64,000 nt of DNA from Saprospiraceae bacterium (GTDB lineage Bacteria > Bacteroidota > Bacteroidia > Chitinophagales > Saprospiraceae). Below the pieces are notes generated by a model that had not been told where the DNA came from, made no database searches, and saw only the letters and a program-made list of their open reading frames with translations. The first letter of the stretch is position 1; every line of letters begins with the position of its first letter. Positions 1 to 10,033 of the stretch are shown here, piece after piece. The DNA is taken from assembly GCA_028282725.1 (NCBI GenBank), contig JANQHF010000115.1, positions 21,527-85,526 on the forward strand, given 5' to 3'. Made by a program: the position numbers and the translations under genes.

Positions 1-1
1 G

Positions 2-469
2 ATCTTTATAATAGCGCATAAGCTGTATGGGGACGGAAGCCCGAGTACACGTATTGCGAGGGATACATTTTATACCGTCGATACGATTTTCCAAAGAGAT
101 GGTTCGGTAAAACTGGAGCGTTCCATTTCGCGCATCGATGAAAGAACGGAATCTTATATCGACTACCAGTGGAAGGATTATTATACAAAGAGATATACCG
201 AGGTGGTGCTGCCTTTTATTCAGAAGGCAAGAGCTGAAAATATTCCGGTAATTGCCGCAATCGGAGGTGCCGATTATGAACAAATCCTGGATTTAAAGGA
301 AGACCTGGACATGGATATTTCCTATGGTATGGCGGACGATATCCTGCTTAAGACCATCGTCCGGTCCAATCCCGGTGTAGTATTAATGGATAGGGGTAAA
401 CTTGTAGATAAGTGGCACTATAAAAAATTACCATCATTTGAAGATGTCAAAGCTTCTTATTTACAATAG
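2..469 (+). CDS. C-terminal part of a DoxX/thioredoxin-like protein (BT_3928-type), 5' end outside window
   Basis: The reading frame is open from base 2 to the stop at 469, so only the last 155 residues are visible. The final part reads like a thioredoxin-fold segment: IPVIAAIGG, a central alpha/beta pattern, then NPGVVLMDRGKLVDKWHYK near the end. From memory this resembles the soluble C-terminal domain of Bacteroidota membrane proteins that start with a DoxX domain (BT_3928 family), in which the last domain is thioredoxin-like but lacks a CxxC motif. No CxxC is seen here either. The membrane part would lie upstream of the window. Family assignment is moderate; the redox role is inference. 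Confidence 0.55.
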   Translation: MFIIAHKLYGDGSPSTRIARDTFYTVDTIFQRDGSVKLERSISRIDERTESYIDYQWKDYYTKRYTEVVLPFIQKARAENIPVIAAIGGADYEQILDLKEDLDMDISYGMADDILLKTIVRSNPGVVLMDRGKLVDKWHYKKLPSFEDVKASYLQ

Positions 470-487
470 ATAAGTGGTAAAATATTA

Positions 488-495
488 TACCTTTG
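488..495 (+). promoter_or_regulatory. possible Bacteroidota -7 box before nusB
   Basis: TACCTTTG matches the Bacteroidota -7 consensus TAnnTTTG and lies 28 bases before the nusB start. A good -33 TTTG is not seen at the usual 19-21 base spacing; only TTTA slightly too far upstream. Treat it as a weak promoter candidate for the nusB-guaA-lipoprotein-trmH run. Confidence 0.3.
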
Positions 496-523
496 TTATA
501 TATATAGATTTTTAAATATATAG

Positions 524-1459
524 ATGTTAAGTAGAAGGAGCGTACGCATAAAAGCGATGCAGTTGCTCTTCTCTGTCAATAGGGATCAGCAATTAGAAAT
601 TGACGAGGCTAAGAAGAGGTACTGGGCATCTATTGAGGACACCTACCGGCTATTCATTCTCAATCTTCTTGTACTGATCAAAGTGACCAAAACGGCCCAG
701 GCCGATCAGAAAAAGCGAAGTGCAAAGCGTCTTCCTTCAGAGTCAGACAAGATTTTCACGGATAAAGTGTACAACAATTCCCTGATCAAAAATCTGGAGC
801 AAAACAAGATCCTGAAAAAAAAGGTCGGAGAACTGGATTACGAGGAAAGTGTCAATGGGGAGTACTGCGAAAAGATCTATTACGAATTTTCAAAGTCAGA
901 AGCGTACGAATCATATATATCCAAAGATTCAGCACGGAAAGATCATCTCGACATTTTACTGGAATTATACCGATTTTGCCGTCAGCATGATTTCTTCAAT
1001 GAAATCATGGAGGACCATTACGGGACCTGGCAGGATGACAAGAGCGTTGTGATCGGATCTGTGAAAAAAACACTGAAACGGCTGCCTGAAATGGAAGATG
1101 AATTTCTCAATGAATATTTTCCTTCAGACGAGACGGTCAACGAGTTCGGATTCCAACTTTTTGAAAAAACCTTGACCGAAGATCATTCTCTTTTAGAACA
1201 CATCGAACCCACGCTTAAAAATTGGGACAGCGAGCGGCTTGCCATCATCGATATGATCCTTTTAAAAATGGCCATTTCCGAATTCCTGTTCTTTGAGAGT
1301 ATCCCCACCAAGGTGACGGTGAATGAATACGTGGATATCGCAAAAAATTATAGCACTGCCAAAAGCAAAGATTTCATCAATGGAGTTCTGGACAGGATCA
1401 TGAAGGATCTGCTCGAACAAGGATTGGTTAAAAAGTCCGGGAGGGGATTGGTCGAGTAG
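524..1459 (+). CDS. nusB: transcription antitermination factor NusB
   Basis: A 311-aa protein starting [18 protein letters not shown], the typical NusB opening (RxxAxQxLF). The C-terminal third has [21 protein letters not shown] and [11 protein letters not shown]...FINGVLDRI, which are the NusB hallmarks. NusB binds boxA RNA with S10 (NusE) and prevents premature termination in rRNA operons. It is longer than the about 140-aa proteobacterial form; the long, charged N-terminal extension is usual for Bacteroidota NusB. guaA follows after one base, so the two are probably co-transcribed. Confidence 0.95.
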   Translation: MLSRRSVRIKAMQLLFSVNRDQQLEIDEAKKRYWASIEDTYRLFILNLLVLIKVTKTAQADQKKRSAKRLPSESDKIFTDKVYNNSLIKNLEQNKILKKKVGELDYEESVNGEYCEKIYYEFSKSEAYESYISKDSARKDHLDILLELYRFCRQHDFFNEIMEDHYGTWQDDKSVVIGSVKKTLKRLPEMEDEFLNEYFPSDETVNEFGFQLFEKTLTEDHSLLEHIEPTLKNWDSERLAIIDMILLKMAISEFLFFESIPTKVTVNEYVDIAKNYSTAKSKDFINGVLDRIMKDLLEQGLVKKSGRGLVE

Positions 1460-1460
1460 T

Positions 1461-3002
1461 ATGATACATGAATCCGGCATAGTACATATCCTTGATTTTG
1501 GTTCTCAATATACCCAACTCATAGCACGGCGAATTCGCGAACTGAATATATTTTGCGAGATCCGTCCTTATAACACGGATCCTGGTTCCCTGAAAAATCC
1601 AAAAGCCATCGTGCTTTCGGGAAGTCCTAGTTCTGTCAATGGTGAATGTCGTCTGGACGTGGATATCAAGGCTCTTGCGAAATTGGCACCGGTCCTGGGA
1701 ATTTGCTACGGAGCCCAATATATTGCCGATATCTACGGTGGACATGTGGCGAAGGCCGAAAAAAGAGAGTACGGCAAGGCCTGGATCCATGCTACAAAGG
1801 AGAGTCCCCTCTTTCACGGGGTTTCCTCTTCGAGCCAGGTCTGGATGTCTCATGCAGATACCATCCTTATACTGCCCGATGAATTCGAAATCATTGGCAA
1901 CACGGATTCCATACCCATTGGTGCGTTCACCTATACACGGGAAACGCATCCCATATATGGTATTCAGTTTCATCCTGAGGTAACACATTCACTTGAGGGA
2001 AGTACGATATTGAAGAATTTTCTCGTTGATATATGCGGTTGCACACAGGACTGGACCCCGGATTCATTTATCGAGGAAACGATAGACGAAATAAGAGAAA
2101 CAGTAGGGGACCAGAAAGTATTGCTTGGCATATCCGGTGGAGTGGATTCCACCGTTGCTGCCATGCTCATTCACAGGGCCATTGGAGATCAACTCACTTC
2201 TTTTTTCATCAACAATGGAGTCCTGCGTAAGAATGAATATTCTGAAGTGCTGACCAACTACAAAAATCTTGGGTTGAATGTCAATGGTATAAATGCCAGT
2301 GATCAGTTCCTCGATGGCCTGGAAGGAATTTCCGATCCTGAGCAGAAACGAAAGATCATTGGCAAGACGTTTATCGATGTATTCCTTGCAGAGGCAAATA
2401 AATTGGCGGATATCCAATGGTTAGCCCAAGGAACGATTTACCCCGATGTTATCGAATCGGTCAGTGTCAATGGACCTTCTGCTACCATCAAGTCGCATCA
2501 CAATGTGGGAGGCTTGCCGGACTATCTCCATTTAAAGTTGCTCGAACCCTTGCGGATGCTGTTTAAGGATGAGGTCAGGAAGGTGGGGTTTGCGCTGGGA
2601 TTGCCTTCCCGTTTTGTGGAAAGACACCCATTTCCGGGACCTGGTTTAGCCATTAGGGTGTTGGGAGAAATATCAAGGGAAAAGGTGAAATTGTGCCAGG
2701 AGGCAGATTATATCTACCTCTCCCTGTTGAAAAAGCATGGTTGGTATGACCGGATTTGGCAAGCCGGAGCCATCCTGTTGCCTGTTAGAAGTGTCGGAGT
2801 CATGGGAGATGAAAGAACTTATGAGTATACTTGTGCACTAAGAGCTGTAAATTCCAAGGATGGAATGACTGCCGAATGGACAGTTATTCCTTACGAACTG
2901 CTTGCCGAAATATCAAACGAAATAATAAATTCAGTAAAAGGGATAAACCGGGTCGTTTATGATATCAGTACCAAACCTCCGGCAACTATTGAATGGGAAT
3001 AA
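1461..3002 (+). CDS. guaA: GMP synthase (glutamine-hydrolysing)
   Basis: A 513-aa single-chain GMP synthase converting XMP, glutamine and ATP to GMP in purine biosynthesis. The N-terminal class I glutamine amidotransferase domain shows the nucleophile region VLGICYGAQ and the His-Glu region GIQFHPEV. The ATP-pyrophosphatase domain has the P-loop [11 protein letters not shown], and the C-terminal dimerisation domain ends with the conserved [10 protein letters not shown]. Length and motif order are normal. The start lies one base after the nusB stop. The last 44 bases overlap the proposed start of the next gene. Confidence 0.98.
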   Translation: MIHESGIVHILDFGSQYTQLIARRIRELNIFCEIRPYNTDPGSLKNPKAIVLSGSPSSVNGECRLDVDIKALAKLAPVLGICYGAQYIADIYGGHVAKAEKREYGKAWIHATKESPLFHGVSSSSQVWMSHADTILILPDEFEIIGNTDSIPIGAFTYTRETHPIYGIQFHPEVTHSLEGSTILKNFLVDICGCTQDWTPDSFIEETIDEIRETVGDQKVLLGISGGVDSTVAAMLIHRAIGDQLTSFFINNGVLRKNEYSEVLTNYKNLGLNVNGINASDQFLDGLEGISDPEQKRKIIGKTFIDVFLAEANKLADIQWLAQGTIYPDVIESVSVNGPSATIKSHHNVGGLPDYLHLKLLEPLRMLFKDEVRKVGFALGLPSRFVERHPFPGPGLAIRVLGEISREKVKLCQEADYIYLSLLKKHGWYDRIWQAGAILLPVRSVGVMGDERTYEYTCALRAVNSKDGMTAEWTVIPYELLAEISNEIINSVKGINRVVYDISTKPPATIEWE

Positions 3003-4332
3003 GCAGCTGTTGATTATAGTAAGCTGCAGCATGATCCTTGGTTGTGCTACTACTACTCCGGTCGCCTCAGACTGCGAATTACTGGATAAGAATGAAAACA
3101 CCCAACCGGTAGAGGTCATAGAAAAGATAGAGGTAGATACCATTTCATGGACCTTTACATCGGAAGAGGAAGAACCGCCCATCAGCGCAGAAACAAAGGT
3201 TGCGGCCTATTCTCTTGAGAAAGTAAATAAGGAATACTACAGGATTGCATTGCTCTTGCCTATGCGAATCGAGCAGGTCATTCCTACGATGGATGTGAAC
3301 AACAAAAAGTTTGCAGATTTCTATGCGGGTTTGAAATTGGCTGCACGGGAATCTTCTGATGTCAGGGCTCATATCAAGGTGTATTATACAAACAGGAGTG
3401 AAGCCCGGGTCAATGAAATCATCAGGGATATGAATATGGATCTGCCAGATGTGATCATTGGTCCCTATGAGACAAAATTGATTTCTCGTCTGGCTGATTT
3501 TGCTCTTGAAAACAGGGTGCCTTTGATCAGTCCATGGAAGTCAAATACAAGCATTACTGATGACAACTTGTTTTACCTGCAAATGAGGCCCGGTATCGAG
3601 CACTACTATCAGCGAATCGTCGACCATGTGAACTATAATTTTGACAGGGCAGAAGTGGCAATTCTGCAGAGACCTGGCGGCGTCGACCAGGCAAAAACCT
3701 CATTGGTGGAAAAGATCAACCAGGAATTGTCCACCCTGCCGGTTGTTCAACCATATTCTGTGATTGATGTCGAACTCGATTCGTTGATGGACGCTGAAGC
3801 CAACGTATTTGATACGCTGCTGCAACAGGAATATAAAGCATTCATCCTGCCTCATTTCTCATCGAGAGATGAATCCTTCGTGTATTCCTGTCTGAGAAAG
3901 ATGTACGGAGAAAAGAACGAGCGCGATTTGTTTGTTTATACCATGCCTATAGCGCTCAACTCTGATCGCGTTGATATCAATATTCTCAAAAATCTCGACA
4001 TTCGGGCGGCAGAATTCAGGTTTCCGGATCCACAGGACAGTGATGTTATCAAATTCAAAGAGCGCTTTCACAATCGATACGGTTGGTTGCCAAGCGAGGA
4101 TTCCTATTATGGGTATGACTTAATGGCCTTCGTCCTGTACGGATTAAAAAATCACGGGCAATATTTTCATTATTTTATGAAAGATGAAGATCTCGATCTT
4201 ATGCAGATGAAGGTCAACGTGGGTCTTTACTACAAGGATTCGGAAGAAGAACAGCCGGATTTTCTGGTCAACCGGCATTTGTACATCATCGAATACGAAA
4301 AGGACCATTTTGTCATCAATGATATCCGGTAA
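2959..4332 (+). CDS. periplasmic-binding-protein-like lipoprotein (type 1 fold)
   Basis: A 457-aa protein with a lipoprotein signal (hydrophobic stretch then lipobox MILGC around residue 29). After an acidic linker it begins a type 1 periplasmic-binding-like domain with [22 protein letters not shown], a segment [12 protein letters not shown] and a late [14 protein letters not shown], as in branched-chain amino acid receptor or LivK-like folds. The ligand is unknown; in Bacteroidota such lipoproteins can also act in cell-envelope processes, so transport is not assured. ATG at 2959 overlaps guaA by 44 bases; a TTG at 2989 would give a more standard short signal peptide and no long overlap into coding sequence, so the start is uncertain. 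It overlaps trmH by one base (TAATG), indicating translational coupling. Confidence 0.7.
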   Translation: MISVPNLRQLLNGNKQLLIIVSCSMILGCATTTPVASDCELLDKNENTQPVEVIEKIEVDTISWTFTSEEEEPPISAETKVAAYSLEKVNKEYYRIALLLPMRIEQVIPTMDVNNKKFADFYAGLKLAARESSDVRAHIKVYYTNRSEARVNEIIRDMNMDLPDVIIGPYETKLISRLADFALENRVPLISPWKSNTSITDDNLFYLQMRPGIEHYYQRIVDHVNYNFDRAEVAILQRPGGVDQAKTSLVEKINQELSTLPVVQPYSVIDVELDSLMDAEANVFDTLLQQEYKAFILPHFSSRDESFVYSCLRKMYGEKNERDLFVYTMPIALNSDRVDINILKNLDIRAAEFRFPDPQDSDVIKFKERFHNRYGWLPSEDSYYGYDLMAFVLYGLKNHGQYFHYFMKDEDLDLMQMKVNVGLYYKDSEEEQPDFLVNRHLYIIEYEKDHFVINDIR

Positions 4333-4955
4333 TGGGTATTTTACCCAAGCGTTTGGAGCGATTCAAATCGGTCATCTCCAGGCGTCAGTTGGATCTGACG
4401 GTCATCCTGGAAAATGTTCATGATCCTCATAATATCGGGGCGGTTTTAAGGACATGTGATTCAGTGGGTATTGCCGAAATATTTGTGGTGTACACAGATC
4501 CCCGCCTCCGGGAACGGGGCATAGAGGTCGGGCATAAGAGCTCTTCCGGTACGAGGCAGTGGATCGATATCAATTACTTCGAATCGTTAAGTGATTGTTT
4601 TGGACAAGTACGGAGCCACTACGAGAGGATCTATTGTACCCGGTTAGATGAGCAGGCAGTTTCATTGTATGATCTCGACCTGACACATTCCTGTGCCCTG
4701 CTATTTGGAAACGAACACGATGGTGTTACCACAGAAGCCAGTCAATTGGTGGATGCTAACTTTGTGATTCCACAGGTCGGTTTTGTTAACAGCCTGAATA
4801 TCTCAGTGGCCTGTGCGGTAAGTCTGTATGAAGCATTTCGCCAACGTAAAGACATGGGATTATATGATATGGAGTTTGGCAAGAGGGAAACAGATCATTC
4901 AATGATGGATAAATTCACGGACATCCATAGATCCAAAAAGTTGAAAGGGAAGTAA
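4332..4955 (+). CDS. trmH: tRNA (guanosine-2'-O)-methyltransferase, SpoU/TrmH family
   Basis: A 207-aa SPOUT methyltransferase. The N-terminus reads RRQLDLTVILENVHDPHNI, then GAVLRTCDSVGI, matching the TrmH motif 1 region with catalytic Arg/Asn. Motifs 2 and 3 are seen as LLFGNEHDGVT and FVIPQVGFVNSLNISVA, the trefoil-knot SAM pocket. TrmH methylates the ribose of G18 in the tRNA D-loop. The similarity to E. coli TrmH, including the short N-terminal helix and Y-x-A-xRQR near the end, favours trmH over the 23S rRNA enzyme RlmB, which has an extra N-terminal domain. The start shares one base with the previous stop. Confidence 0.88.
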   Translation: MGILPKRLERFKSVISRRQLDLTVILENVHDPHNIGAVLRTCDSVGIAEIFVVYTDPRLRERGIEVGHKSSSGTRQWIDINYFESLSDCFGQVRSHYERIYCTRLDEQAVSLYDLDLTHSCALLFGNEHDGVTTEASQLVDANFVIPQVGFVNSLNISVACAVSLYEAFRQRKDMGLYDMEFGKRETDHSMMDKFTDIHRSKKLKGK

Positions 4956-5033
4956 TAACTATCCAAAGAAACATCAGATGATACCTGCCTTGAATTGTGA
5001 CAATTTATTGTAGGTGAATATTTCATAAAGTAA

Positions 5034-5500
5034 ATGCGAGCATGGTATTCATAGTGGCTGTTCTTGATCATAACCCTTGCCTTTTTAACAAGAAAGGGCG
5101 TTCAATATGTGGAGCTTCGATCACTGCAAACGGAAGGATTTCAATTATTTGACATCGAAGCAGGAGATCGCGAAGTGAGGTCGATGAGGCTTGGTGCAAA
5201 TTTATCTCTTCCCACCTTGCTCTTCATACACGGAGGGACAGGATATCCTGATATGATGTTTTCTCACTGTTATGACAAGCCATTACTTTCTGATTTTAAT
5301 ATTGTCCGGTATGACCAGAGTGGTTCGGGACTATCAAAAGGTCCGGATATTGTTCTGTCTGAATTGACCATGGAATACTTAGAAATTATTGAGGCCTGAC
5401 AAAGGAATTCATTTTATTTGAAAAGTCTGGTCATGTGCCCAACTATAAGGAGCCGGTCAAATTTCATAATACCTCACGCTCCATTACAGTGCAACTCTGA
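5034..5500 (+). pseudogene. decayed alpha/beta hydrolase
   Basis: Remains of an alpha/beta-hydrolase of the proline-iminopeptidase-like group. An ATG at 5034 starts a hydrophobic N-terminus that is cut by an in-frame TAG at 5052-5054. The frame then runs through LLFIHGGTGYPDM (oxyanion HGG) and FNIVRYDQSGSGLS to a stop at 5397-5399. A second piece from 5405 in a different frame reads FEKSGHVPNYKEPVKF, the catalytic-His C-terminal motif of the same family, and stops at 5498-5500. The nucleophile elbow, cap domain and catalytic Asp between the pieces are missing. A TTG at 5064 could express only a non-functional fragment. Loss by deletion plus nonsense is the simplest reading. Confidence 0.75.
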
Positions 5501-5567
5501 ATTGATTATTTGCTGTTCTAAATGCAGTGTTGCGAAAAAGACCAATTGGTTCGGTGTCCGGGGATTC

Positions 5568-6545
5568 TTACATTTTTGAAAGCTTTGCGTATGAGTTGGT
5601 CAATGTTTCATGTGGATCAGGTGCCAGATCTCTTTCCAAATAGTAGTGTTGAACACCGGATTTTTTGGCCTGTTTGACAATCGAAGCTACGTCCAAAACG
5701 CCATCTCCCGGATCTGCCATATTTGGAAAAATAGCCATCCATTGGTCGGGTGTGCCTCCATCCCCGGAAAATCGCACGGGAACACTGGCGTCTTTCAAAT
5801 GCAATAGTTTGAAATGATTGGGATAAGACTTTAAATATTCCAGGGGATCTGCTCCGGCAGCACTCATCCAAAAAATATCCAATTCAAACTTTACCACATC
5901 CGGATCAGTGTGTTCCAGCAGGAAGTTCATGGGTATCTCTCCATTCATTTCGATATGTTCATAGCCGTGATTATGATAAGCAAATTGCATCCCGTGGGAC
6001 TTCATTTGACTACCAAAAGCATTGAATTGTTCGCAGAGCAGCTTGTAGTCGTCCAATGAACTTCTTCCTTCCATAATGGCGGGAATGATCAGGTATTTGG
6101 TATCTAATTTGGCAGCTTCATCTAGCATGGGTGCCATTTGATTTTGCAGGGTCAATAAATCTGTATGCATGGAAGGTGCAGAAAGACCATATTCCCGAAG
6201 CATGGAAGCTACCTCTTCAGTTGAGAAACCGTAGAAGGCATTTTGATTCAAACCCATCATCCCCTTCATCATTTCCCATTGTTGGATTGTAGTAGGGTCG
6301 CTAAATGAATAGGGCCCGAAGAATTCCACTTCCCGGTATCCGATCTCACTCAGTTGGCGCAATGTACCTTTCAGGTCTTTTTCCACCAGGGAGGGAATGG
6401 TGAATAGTTGCACACCCAGGGGAATATCATCAAACAGGTCTGAATTGGATGTGCGGATACTGTCCTCCAGGGCAGAAGAAAATGATGCCAGACCACCCAT
6501 CACCAGGGAGGAATATTTAATCAATTGACGACGATTCATATTCAA
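5568..6545 (-). CDS. secreted sugar phosphate isomerase/epimerase-like TIM-barrel protein
   Basis: A 325-aa protein whose N-terminus MNMNRRQLIKYSSLVMGG has a twin-arginine export motif (RRxLIK) followed by a hydrophobic stretch. The rest fits the xylose isomerase-like TIM barrel (AP endonuclease 2 family): LGVQLFTIP, LSEIGYREVEFFGPY, MQFAYHNHGYEH, FELDIFWMSAAGADP and HLKDASVP. The His/Glu/Asp metal-site pattern (YHNHGYE, ELD, HLKD) is present. Such proteins in Bacteroidota are often annotated as sugar phosphate isomerases or hydroxypyruvate isomerases, but the substrate is not shown by the sequence. It stands alone, divergent from the K+ channel gene, 99 bases away. Confidence 0.85.
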   Translation of the reverse strand: MNMNRRQLIKYSSLVMGGLASFSSALEDSIRTSNSDLFDDIPLGVQLFTIPSLVEKDLKGTLRQLSEIGYREVEFFGPYSFSDPTTIQQWEMMKGMMGLNQNAFYGFSTEEVASMLREYGLSAPSMHTDLLTLQNQMAPMLDEAAKLDTKYLIIPAIMEGRSSLDDYKLLCEQFNAFGSQMKSHGMQFAYHNHGYEHIEMNGEIPMNFLLEHTDPDVVKFELDIFWMSAAGADPLEYLKSYPNHFKLLHLKDASVPVRFSGDGGTPDQWMAIFPNMADPGDGVLDVASIVKQAKKSGVQHYYLERDLAPDPHETLTNSYAKLSKM

Positions 6546-6644
6546 TACTTTCTTCTCAATATCCGAATAAAATTCGATTGATTAAAGTCCAGGTGATGAG
6601 AAGGCCATTACTAGAATCCGGATTTTAAGAATTATTTTCACGGA

Positions 6645-7664
6645 ATGATCAGGGGGCAATTGAAAAACTTTGTATTGGCGATCGCAATGGCCTTGTTGAG
6701 TATTGTGGTTGGGACGAGTGGATACATGTTCATCGAGGGCTATGACTTGCTCAGTGCCTTTTACATGTCCATTATCACGATTTCCACGGTCGGGTTTACT
6801 GAAGTGTTTGAATTGTCAAAAACAGGCAGGTTGTTCACTTCGTTTTACATCATTTTCAATTTGGCTATTTTTGCCTACGTCATTTCGGTTTTTACTACTT
6901 TTTTATTTGAAGGAAAACTGAGATCGATATTGTTCAGAATGAAGGATTACAGGGACATTAAGAAATTGAATAACCACATCATCGTTTGCGGGTATGGGCG
7001 CAATGGTATGAAGGCGTGTGAAGAGCTCTTGAGGGAAGGCAGGGAGTTTGTCGTGATCGAAAGAGATGTAGAGGTCAGAGATGCTCTACCGGCAGATACC
7101 GAGTTTATCATGCTGATCGGTGATGCCACCCTGGATCATACCTTACTCGCTGCAGGTATTAAAAAGGCAAGTCAGATCATTATCGCTACTCCCGGTGATG
7201 CTGATAATGTTTTCATAACCTTGACGGCCAGGGAATTGAATCCTGAAATCCGGATCATCAGCCGGGCCTCTGAGTCCCAGACCGAGCCCAAACTCTACAG
7301 GGCAGGTGCTGATCACGTCATCATGCCGGATCATGTCGGAGGAATGTTCATGGCTCAGTTGGTCACCAAACCGGTCATTATCGAATTCCTGGATCTATTG
7401 ACCGGCCGTGGCCGTGATCGCGAAAAATATCATCTCGAATCCTTCAGTTACCATGACCTGAAGGCAGAATTCCGCAATAAGACCTTAAAGGATTTGGATA
7501 TCAAGAGACTGACCGGAGCTACCGTCATCGCCGCCAAGGACAATGTCAAAGGGCTGATTCCGAATCCTCCCGAAGATACATTTATCGGCGAGGATGATAC
7601 GGTCATTCTTCTGTGTTCTGAGAATAATAAAGATAATGTCAGCCGGATTTTGATGGGTTCCTGA
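6645..7664 (+). CDS. potassium channel protein with TrkA-type RCK domains
   Basis: A 339-aa inner-membrane protein. Two membrane helices (about 8-30 and 67-90) flank a pore helix and the filter TVGFTE at residues 48-53, a variant of TVGYGD also seen in bacterial Kch-like proteins. The cytoplasmic part is an RCK domain beginning HIIVCGYGRNGMKACEEL, a Rossmann fold with the GxGxxG nucleotide motif, followed by a TrkA-C domain with VIAAKD and EDDTVILLCS near the end. It likely conducts K+ under nucleotide or ligand gating. Selectivity with Phe-Thr-Glu rather than Tyr-Gly-Asp is not certain. Confidence 0.88.
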   Translation: MIRGQLKNFVLAIAMALLSIVVGTSGYMFIEGYDLLSAFYMSIITISTVGFTEVFELSKTGRLFTSFYIIFNLAIFAYVISVFTTFLFEGKLRSILFRMKDYRDIKKLNNHIIVCGYGRNGMKACEELLREGREFVVIERDVEVRDALPADTEFIMLIGDATLDHTLLAAGIKKASQIIIATPGDADNVFITLTARELNPEIRIISRASESQTEPKLYRAGADHVIMPDHVGGMFMAQLVTKPVIIEFLDLLTGRGRDREKYHLESFSYHDLKAEFRNKTLKDLDIKRLTGATVIAAKDNVKGLIPNPPEDTFIGEDDTVILLCSENNKDNVSRILMGS

Positions 7665-7746
7665 CGACATTTCCCGGGGCTCCGATCTTTGATTTCAGCC
7701 AATTCTCACCTTATCTGTGTATTTTTAAAGGATTCAAAGCCACTTC

Positions 7747-9318
7747 ATGAATACGCCCAGCATTTTTAACGACGTCCTGGGACCTGTGATGCGCGGTCCT
7801 TCTTCATCACATTGTGCAGCTTCCCTGCGTGTGGGACGACTGTGCCGGGATCTGATGGATGGCAATATCAAAAGTGTCCTGATCGAATTTGATCCCGGTG
7901 GATCTTTGGCGACCACCCATGAAGCCCAGGGTTCGGATATGGGACTATTTGGAGGATTCCTGGGCTGGGAAGCGCATGATGAACGGTTGCAGGATGCATC
8001 CGAACATATTGCCCTGGCAGGCATTGATATTGCTTTTGAATTGAATGAACTGGAAGAAAAACATCCAAACACCTATAAGATCACTCTGAGCAATGATGTG
8101 GAGTCTCGTCAGTTGATTGCCATATCGACCGGAGGTGGAATGATTGAGGTGATTGAGGTAGATGGAGCCGGGGTGAACATGGATGGGGGAGTCTTTGAGA
8201 CACTGGTATACACGAATGACACCAAAGCCGTGCATGATTATGTAATGAAAGCCATTCCGCACGAGGAGGTAGTGATACATGAAGGAAGTCTTCAATATGT
8301 ACAGATCAAGACGGTGCAGGCCATTGATACCGTCTTCCTGAAAGAAATCAAAAATATTGAGGGTGTATCGATGATCCGGGTACTACATCCTGTCTTGCCC
8401 ATATTATCAAGCAAAAACATTGAAGTACCATTCATCACCTGTGATGAGATGATGGCCTTTAATAGAGAAAGGCAACTGGAATTGTGGGAATTGGCCCTTG
8501 AATACGAATGCATGAGAGGCGGAATATCGAGAGAAGCCGTCCTCGCCAAGATGAAGGACATTCACGACATTATGAAGACTTCAATCGTTACCGGTCTGAG
8601 AGGCACCGAGTACGAAGACCGCATCCTGGGCCCTCAATCCCTGAAATTCAAGGAAATGCTGGAGGGCAACCGGTTGATCGATGGAGGAGCCGTCCTGAAT
8701 CGGATTGTCCTATATGTTTCGGCCATCATGGAAGTAAAGAGTTCGATGGGCGTCATCGTTGCCGCGCCTACTGCGGGTTCGTGCGGAGCGATGCCTGGTG
8801 CTGTTTTGGCCGTGGTGGATGCATTGGGCATTTCCGAAGAGGAGGCGATCAAGGCGTTGCTGGTGGCTGGATTGATCGGAGTCTTTATTGCGGCACGATC
8901 GACCTTTGCGGCGGAAGTAGGTGGCTGCCAGGCAGAATGCGGATCAGGAGCAACGATGGCTGCGGCGGCCATCGTCGGATTGGCAGGGGGAACTTTACAT
9001 CAGCAAATCTGTGCTGCATCGATGGCCTTGCAAAGCAGTCTGGGCATGATCTGCGACCCGATCGGCAATAGGGTAGAGGCCCCTTGTCTGAACCGCAATG
9101 TGATGGCCGCTTCGAATGCCTTGTCTTGTGCAAATATGGCTCTTGCCGATTACGATCATTTGATTCCACTGGATCAGGTGATCGAGACAATGTATGATGT
9201 CGGCAATAGTATTCCGAATACATTGCGTTGCACCAATTTAGGTGGTCTTTCGATTACACCGGCAGCAAAGGAAATTGAAGCTAAGTTGGGTCAGCAGGTT
9301 TTTTATAAGAATTGTTAA
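7747..9318 (+). CDS. sdaA: L-serine ammonia-lyase (iron-sulfur L-serine dehydratase), single chain
   Basis: A 523-aa enzyme of the 4Fe-4S L-serine dehydratase family, which deaminates serine to pyruvate. The N-terminal beta domain starts with VMRGPSSSHCAASLRVG; the C-terminal alpha domain has PTAGSCGAMPGAVL, GGCQAECGSGATMAAAA and GMICDPIGNRVEAPC, supplying the cluster cysteines. The protein ends FYKNC, so the final residue is Cys. In the Legionella enzyme the C-terminal Cys reaches into the active site and ligates the cluster until serine displaces it; the same tail-in-mouth arrangement is likely here. The middle of the protein is longer than in E. coli SdaA. Confidence 0.95.
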   Translation: MNTPSIFNDVLGPVMRGPSSSHCAASLRVGRLCRDLMDGNIKSVLIEFDPGGSLATTHEAQGSDMGLFGGFLGWEAHDERLQDASEHIALAGIDIAFELNELEEKHPNTYKITLSNDVESRQLIAISTGGGMIEVIEVDGAGVNMDGGVFETLVYTNDTKAVHDYVMKAIPHEEVVIHEGSLQYVQIKTVQAIDTVFLKEIKNIEGVSMIRVLHPVLPILSSKNIEVPFITCDEMMAFNRERQLELWELALEYECMRGGISREAVLAKMKDIHDIMKTSIVTGLRGTEYEDRILGPQSLKFKEMLEGNRLIDGGAVLNRIVLYVSAIMEVKSSMGVIVAAPTAGSCGAMPGAVLAVVDALGISEEEAIKALLVAGLIGVFIAARSTFAAEVGGCQAECGSGATMAAAAIVGLAGGTLHQQICAASMALQSSLGMICDPIGNRVEAPCLNRNVMAASNALSCANMALADYDHLIPLDQVIETMYDVGNSIPNTLRCTNLGGLSITPAAKEIEAKLGQQVFYKNC

Positions 9319-9940
9319 GGACGGAGGACGATAGACGGAGCGACTAAATGTCGGTTCGACATCGCTAAACTATATTTAATTGACCCTGTCACGAGTGGGA
9401 GGATGCATCCCAGCTTTAAGAATGGGTGATGACTTGAGTCAGGTTGGCGGTGTATTAAAGTCATTGGTCATTGGTCTTTAGTCTTTGGCTGTCCACCCGC
9501 TTATAAGCACCCTTGTAAAACAAATCAGACCAATCAACGAATTAAAACCTCTAAAGACCACTAAGACCCATCGGGGCGAAATATCTGTAGTTCCGGGTAG
9601 GTGCGCACCACGCCACCCTGGGCGCCAGCTTTAAGAATGGGTGATAGCTTGAGGCGGGTTGGTGGCGTATTAAAGTCATTGGTCATTGGTCTTTAGTCTT
9701 TTGGTTGTCCACCCGCGTAAGCGCTCATGCAAAACGAATCAAATCAATCAACGAATCAAAACTTCCAAAGGCCACAAAGCCCCATCGGGGCGAAATATCT
9801 GTAGTTCCGGGTAGGTGCGCACCACGCCACCCTGGGCGCCTGTCCCGAGTGGGAGGATGCATCACCCAGCTTTAAGAATGGGTGATGACTTGAGTCAGGT
9901 TGGCGGCGTATTAAAGCCATTGGTCATTGGTCTTTAGTTT
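9319..9940. repeat. intergenic repeat cluster (two interleaved repeat types)
   Basis: No gene is seen between 9319 and 10033. A 70-base repeat (R1, beginning AGCTTTAAGAATGGGTGATG and ending with a doubled CATTGGT then CTTTAG) lies at 9412-9481, 9627-9696 and 9868-9937. A 60-base repeat (R2, beginning CCCATCGGGGCGAAATATCT) lies at 9567-9626 and 9781-9840 and appears identical in both copies; it contains the palindrome GGTGCGCACC. Between them lies a more variable segment starting GTCCACCCGC. A perfect hairpin ATGTCG-GTT-CGACAT at 9348-9362, just after sdaA, could act as a terminator stem. R1 recurs at 21828 and 22073. Spacing and length do not fit CRISPR; these look like REP-like intergenic elements. 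Confidence 0.85.
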
Positions 9941-10033
9941 TTGGTAGATTTTGAGGTAAACAAATAAACGCCAAGAATGTGGAGCGGCTGTATCTAGTGC
10001 ATGATAGCTACTTACAAAAATTGAGCTGGACAA

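Noticed and set aside
5064..5399. Intact short hydrolase
   Set aside because: It lacks the nucleophile, cap domain and catalytic His, and an upstream TAG plus a downstream out-of-frame C-terminal motif show it is a remnant.
9412..9937. R1/R2 alternation as a CRISPR array
   Set aside because: Repeats are 60-70 bases, spacers are themselves repeated and the pattern recurs elsewhere as intergenic elements.
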